From an uncultured cyanobacterium (GTDB lineage: Bacteria; Cyanobacteriota; Cyanobacteriia; PCC-6307; Cyanobiaceae), in assembly GCA_903862155.1 (NCBI GenBank), contig CAIOXF010000141.1, positions 1-16,358 of the forward strand: a stretch of 16,358 bases of DNA, given 5' to 3'. The notes under the pieces are model-generated. The model did no database searches and was not told where the DNA came from. It was given only the letters and a program-made list of their open reading frames with translations. This document shows, in pieces, positions 13,648 through 16,358 of this stretch (position 1 is its first letter; each line of letters opens with the position of its first letter). The position numbers and the translations under genes were made by a program.

Positions 13648-14808
13648 TCAGGCCACCAGCTGGAGGGGCGGCGGGGTGGCCATGTCGTTGAGCACCTGGT
13701 GGTAGAAGCCTCGCAGCTGTTGGGTGGCCCCGGCCCATCCCCAACGCTCGGCTTCGCTGCGGGCGTTGCGGCGTAGCTGCTCCCGTTCGGCCGGATCACC
13801 GAGCAGGCGCTGCACGGCGCCGGTGAGGCTGGCGGCTCCGCCGTCGAAGCCTTCGGGCTCGTAGAGACAGCCGTTCTCGCCGTCGCTCACGATGTCGGGG
13901 ATACCACCCCGGTTGGCCCCCACCACTGGACAGCCGGCCGCCATGGCTTCCAGCAGCACCAGGCCCAGGGTTTCGGTGCTGGAGGGGAACACGAAGGCAT
14001 CTCCGCTGGCATAGGCAGAGGCCAGCTCTTCACCGGCCAGGTAGCCCACGAAGTGCACCGGCAGCCCCGCGAAGATGTCCTCCAGGCGGCTGCGGTAGGG
14101 GCCATCGCCTACCAGAGCTAGTCGGGCATCGGGCATGGCCTCCAGCACCGGCTTGATGCGCTCGATCTGCTTTTCGGCGGAGAGACGGCCGATGTAGAGC
14201 AGCAGCTTGTCGGTGTCGCTCTGGCCCGCCAGCAGGCGGTCGCGCATCGCCTGGCTGCGCAGCTCCGGCCGGAACAGATCCGTATCCACACCCCGCTGCC
14301 ACAGAGCCGTGTGCTGGATACCCTTCTCGCTGAGCTCCTGCACCATTGCCGTGGAGGTACAGAGGTTGAGGCGGGCCTGGTTGTGGGCGGCCTTGAGCAG
14401 CTCCCAGAGCAGGGGCTCCAGCATCCCCATGCCGTAGTGCTCCAGGTATTTGGGGAGGTGGGTGTGATAGCTGGCTACCAGGGGAAAGCCCTTGGTTTTC
14501 GCGAGCCAGATCCCACCTAGCCCCAGCACCGCCGGGTTCACCACATGCACCAGATCAGGCTGGAAGCGCTCGAGAGCTTCAGCCACCGCCGGCCTTGGCA
14601 GGGCCAGTTTGAGTTCGGGATAGAGCGGCAGGGGCATGGCCGGCACGCCCACCACCCGAGCCCCCATGTACTGCTCTGGGGCGCCTTCCGGGCAGAAGAT
14701 CAGCACCTCATCGCCCGCTTGCACCAGGTGGGTCACCGTTTTGGTGAGCCGGGTGACGATCCCGTCCACCTTGGGCAGAAAGGTCTCGGTGAAGAGGGCG
14801 ACTTTCAA
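13648..14808 (-). CDS. sqdX: SQDG synthase (sulfoquinovosyltransferase)
   Basis: A GT-B, GT4-type glycosyltransferase of 386 aa that transfers sulfoquinovose from UDP-sulfoquinovose to diacylglycerol, making the thylakoid sulfolipid SQDG. The N-terminus MKVALFTETFLPKVDGIVTR with the flexible Gly loop, HVVNPAVLGLGG (88-99) and SYHTHLPKYLEHYG are typical of cyanobacterial SqdX. In the C-terminal half, GRLSAEK (Arg208, Lys213) and the EX7E motif (Glu279, Glu287) contact the nucleotide sugar. The start codon is TTG 14808; its GAGGG Shine-Dalgarno-like site overlaps the sqdB stop (TGAGGG), so translation is probably coupled. The 11-base gap and the sqdB neighbour distinguish it from generic GT4 mannosyltransferases. 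Confidence 0.94.
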   Translation of the reverse strand: MKVALFTETFLPKVDGIVTRLTKTVTHLVQAGDEVLIFCPEGAPEQYMGARVVGVPAMPLPLYPELKLALPRPAVAEALERFQPDLVHVVNPAVLGLGGIWLAKTKGFPLVASYHTHLPKYLEHYGMGMLEPLLWELLKAAHNQARLNLCTSTAMVQELSEKGIQHTALWQRGVDTDLFRPELRSQAMRDRLLAGQSDTDKLLLYIGRLSAEKQIERIKPVLEAMPDARLALVGDGPYRSRLEDIFAGLPVHFVGYLAGEELASAYASGDAFVFPSSTETLGLVLLEAMAAGCPVVGANRGGIPDIVSDGENGCLYEPEGFDGGAASLTGAVQRLLGDPAEREQLRRNARSEAERWGWAGATQQLRGFYHQVLNDMATPPPLQLVA

Positions 14809-14819
14809 CGGGTGGTCCC

Positions 14820-16013
14820 TCAGGCCGTCTTGATGGCCTCGGCCTGCTTGCTGGTCCAGGCCGACACGCAGGGAATGCGGCTGCGGTCGCAGCGGTCGGC
14901 CCAGCGGCGGGCCACATCGACCACTTCGCTGAGCAGGCCGTCATCGAGGGTGGTGGGCTTGAGGCCCAGCTCGATGAAGCAGCGGTTGTCCACGATCAGA
15001 TCGTTTTCGATCGCCTCCTTGCGCGGATTGGGCAGGTAGTTGAGTGCGGCACCGGTGAGATCGGCCACCTTCTTGGCCAGTTCTCCCACCTGATGGCTTT
15101 CGGTCATCTGGTTGAAGATTTTCACCTTCTCGCCGGCTTCCGGCGGATGCTCCAGGGCGAGTTGCACGCAGCGCACCGAATCCCGGATGTGAATGAAGGC
15201 GCGGGTCTGGCCGCCGGTGCCATGCACCGTGAGCGGATAGCCGATCGCTGCCTGCATCAGGAAGCGGTTGAGCACCGTGCCGTAATCGCCGTCGTAATCG
15301 AAGCGATTGGTGAGGCGCGGATCTTTCTCGGTGAGCGCGGTGTTGGTGCCCCAGACGATCCCCTGGTGCAGATCGGTGACGCGAATCCCGTCGTTTTTGT
15401 TGTAATAGTAGAAGAGGAGTTGATCCAGCGTCTTCGTCATGTGATAGACGCTGCCGGGATCGGTGGGGTGCAGGATCTTCTCGGTGAAACGGCTGCCATC
15501 GGGCTGGGGCACCTCCACGGTGAGATAGCCCTCAGGAATCGTGGCGCCGCGGTGGGAGCCGTAGCCGTACACCCCCATGGTGCCGAGGTGCACGATGTGC
15601 ACGTCAAGGCCGCTCTCCACGATGGCGGCCAGCAGGTTGTGGGTGCCGTTGACGTTGTTATCAACGGTGTAGCGCTTGGTGGCGCTGCTCTTCATGGAGT
15701 AGGGAGCCGCGCGCTGTTCGGCGAAGTGCACAACGGCGCTCGGCCGCTCGCTGCGCAGCAGTTCAAGCAGCAGCTCGTAATCCTTGGCGATGTCCAGGTG
15801 GACAAAACGCATGGTCTTGCCGCCCACCTGTTCCCAGGCCCTGAGGCGGTCGCCGATGGTGGCGATCGGGGTGAGCGACTCGACCCCGAGGTCGATGTCG
15901 ATCTTGCGGCGGCTCAGGTTGTCGACGATCACCACGTCGTGGCCGGCATCGGCCAGGTTCACCGCGCAGGGCCAGCCGCAGAAGCCGTCGCCTCCGAGAA
16001 CGAGAACCTTCAC
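14820..16013 (-). CDS. sqdB: UDP-sulfoquinovose synthase
   Basis: SqdB makes UDP-sulfoquinovose from UDP-glucose and sulfite, supplying SqdX. It is a 397-aa extended SDR. The NAD site is GGDGFCGWP (residues 7-15). Catalytic Thr145 lies in TMGVYGYG, and Tyr190 and Lys194 in SVYHMTKTLDQ. HFAEQRAAPYSMKS (96-109) is a signature that separates SqdB from ordinary UDP-glucose epimerases. The N-terminal DNLSRRKIDIDLG and the C-terminal FNQMTESHQVGELA region also match. The start is GTG 16013, preceded by AGGAG five bases upstream, one of the few clear Shine-Dalgarno sites here. It lies downstream of psb34 with a 67-base spacer that contains a hairpin. Confidence 0.97.
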   Translation of the reverse strand: MKVLVLGGDGFCGWPCAVNLADAGHDVVIVDNLSRRKIDIDLGVESLTPIATIGDRLRAWEQVGGKTMRFVHLDIAKDYELLLELLRSERPSAVVHFAEQRAAPYSMKSSATKRYTVDNNVNGTHNLLAAIVESGLDVHIVHLGTMGVYGYGSHRGATIPEGYLTVEVPQPDGSRFTEKILHPTDPGSVYHMTKTLDQLLFYYYNKNDGIRVTDLHQGIVWGTNTALTEKDPRLTNRFDYDGDYGTVLNRFLMQAAIGYPLTVHGTGGQTRAFIHIRDSVRCVQLALEHPPEAGEKVKIFNQMTESHQVGELAKKVADLTGAALNYLPNPRKEAIENDLIVDNRCFIELGLKPTTLDDGLLSEVVDVARRWADRCDRSRIPCVSAWTSKQAEAIKTA

Positions 16014-16029
16014 CTGAACTCCTGAAGAA

Positions 16030-16050
16030 CGAGCGGAATGCTCCGGCTCG
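16030..16050 (-). promoter_or_regulatory. Hairpin between psb34 and sqdB
   Basis: On the minus strand CGAGC pairs with GCTCG and an inner GGA pairs with TCC around a four-base loop, with one bulged base, giving eight pairs. It is followed by TTCTTC rather than a U run, then the AGGAG site of sqdB. It may be a weak terminator or attenuator after psb34, or a 3' stabilising end. Confidence 0.3.
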
Positions 16051-16080
16051 CAAGCTACTACAGGCGTCTGGTGGTGCCTC

Positions 16081-16248
16081 TCAGCTGATCCCGGCCGCCA
16101 CCGCCACCAGCAGGGCCACCAGCACGGCGCCGCCGATCAGCAACAGTCGGGTGTTGGGGCTGCTGGCCTCACCCTGCTCCATCACCACCATCCGGGGTTC
16201 CTTGGCGAAGGCGTTCAGACGTCCGCCGTCCTCTTCGGTGACCTGCAT
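16081..16248 (-). CDS. psb34: Psb34 (Ssl1498-type) photosystem II assembly protein
   Basis: A 55-aa protein with a short conserved head, TEEDGGRLNAFAKEPRMVV (residues 4-22), a brief linker and one membrane helix (LLLIGGAVLVALLVAVAAG, about 35-53). The head is the hallmark of the Ssl1498 family, single-helix light-harvesting-like proteins without the chlorophyll-binding motif of Hlips. Synechocystis Psb34 binds a PSII assembly intermediate through CP47 and affects replacement of Hlips. ATG 16248 has AGAGG five bases upstream. Length is within the family's range. It is the first gene of the probable psb34-sqdB-sqdX unit; both lipid and protein act at the thylakoid membrane. Assignment rests on recalled family sequence, but the head motif is distinctive. 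Confidence 0.85.
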   Translation of the reverse strand: MQVTEEDGGRLNAFAKEPRMVVMEQGEASSPNTRLLLIGGAVLVALLVAVAAGIS

Positions 16249-16275
16249 GAGGACCTCTCATCGTGTGCCGGTCAC

Positions 16276-16304
16276 GTTATGGAGGGTTCCCAGTAGCGGC
16301 TCAA
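16276..16304 (-). promoter_or_regulatory. Candidate sigma70-type promoter for psb34-sqdB-sqdX
   Basis: Read on the minus strand, TTGAGC (16304-16299) is followed after exactly 17 bases by CATAAC (16281-16276). Each hexamer matches the consensus at four of six positions. Transcription would start near 16269, giving a leader of about 20 bases that includes the AGAGG ribosome site. The -35 overlaps the stop codon of the partial frame at the window edge. Confidence 0.45.
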
Positions 16305-16358
16305 CCCTCGGTACGGAACTTCACGACCCCACCCGACCGCTCACGGGGGAGCTGGGGC
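16301..16358 (-). CDS. Possible 3' end of an unidentified gene (cut by window edge)
   Basis: One minus-strand frame is open from the right edge for 18 codons and ends with TGA at 16303-16301. It reads PQLPRERSGGVVKFRTEG. The basic, Gly-containing end looks like a natural C-terminus, but an open run this short is expected often by chance in GC-rich DNA. If real, its gene lies in the same direction as psb34, with 52 bases between them. No family can be named. Confidence 0.3.
   Translation of the reverse strand, partial: PQLPRERSGGVVKFRTEG

Noticed and set aside
15093..16025. 310-codon plus-strand frame opposite sqdB
   Set aside because: Low-information His/Gly/Val-rich translation over a convincing sqdB.
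1..16358. Mobile element, CRISPR array, prophage or toxin-antitoxin system
   Set aside because: No transposase or integrase motif, no regular direct repeats with spacers, no recognisable toxin or antitoxin; the HNH gene alone is not evidence of mobility.

Overview
The window looks like a compact, GC-rich picocyanobacterial chromosome, most like Cyanobium or a high-GC Synechococcus. The evidence is thylakoid and cyanobacterial genes (sqdB and sqdX for the sulfolipid SQDG, a Psb34-type photosystem II assembly protein, cbiD for the pseudocobalamin corrin ring), several short proteins of a kind I associate with picocyanobacteria, frequent GTG/TTG starts with weak or absent Shine-Dalgarno sites, and very short spacers. 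I see no insertion sequence, prophage, CRISPR array or rRNA. The genus is an inference from gene content.

Left part (1-4862): the 3' part of accB (biotin carrier of acetyl-CoA carboxylase) runs tail-to-tail into pdxA (vitamin B6), their stop codons sharing two bases. A 61-codon membrane ORF diverges from pdxA and collides with an SDR/epimerase-like gene. Next come a 50-residue exported Cys-pair protein and an HNH nuclease that overlap antisense. Divergent from the HNH gene is a SNF2 helicase with a HARP-like N-terminus. The HNH/SMARCAL1-like pair is the most suggestive unexplained unit in the window.

Middle part (4845-8038): a small lipoprotein and a secreted conserved protein are encoded on the minus strand, overlapping each other. 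They diverge from three tiny plus-strand genes (97, 75 and 78 aa), the last with a promoter placed as if its mRNA were leaderless. A minus-strand tRNA-Gly(CCC), a strong plus-oriented terminator and a class V (alanine-glyoxylate/serine-type) aminotransferase follow.

Right part (8039-16358): a plus-strand run cbiD, guaA, a membrane-anchored hypothetical, a 130-aa hypothetical and mrdA/PBP2 links cofactor, purine and cell-wall functions. It meets head-on a minus-strand unit psb34, sqdB, sqdX, which makes the thylakoid sulfolipid downstream of a PSII assembly factor and has a good candidate promoter. An open frame at the right edge may be the 3' end of another minus-strand gene.

The longest stretch without a protein gene is 6593-6834. 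It holds the tRNA and the terminator.
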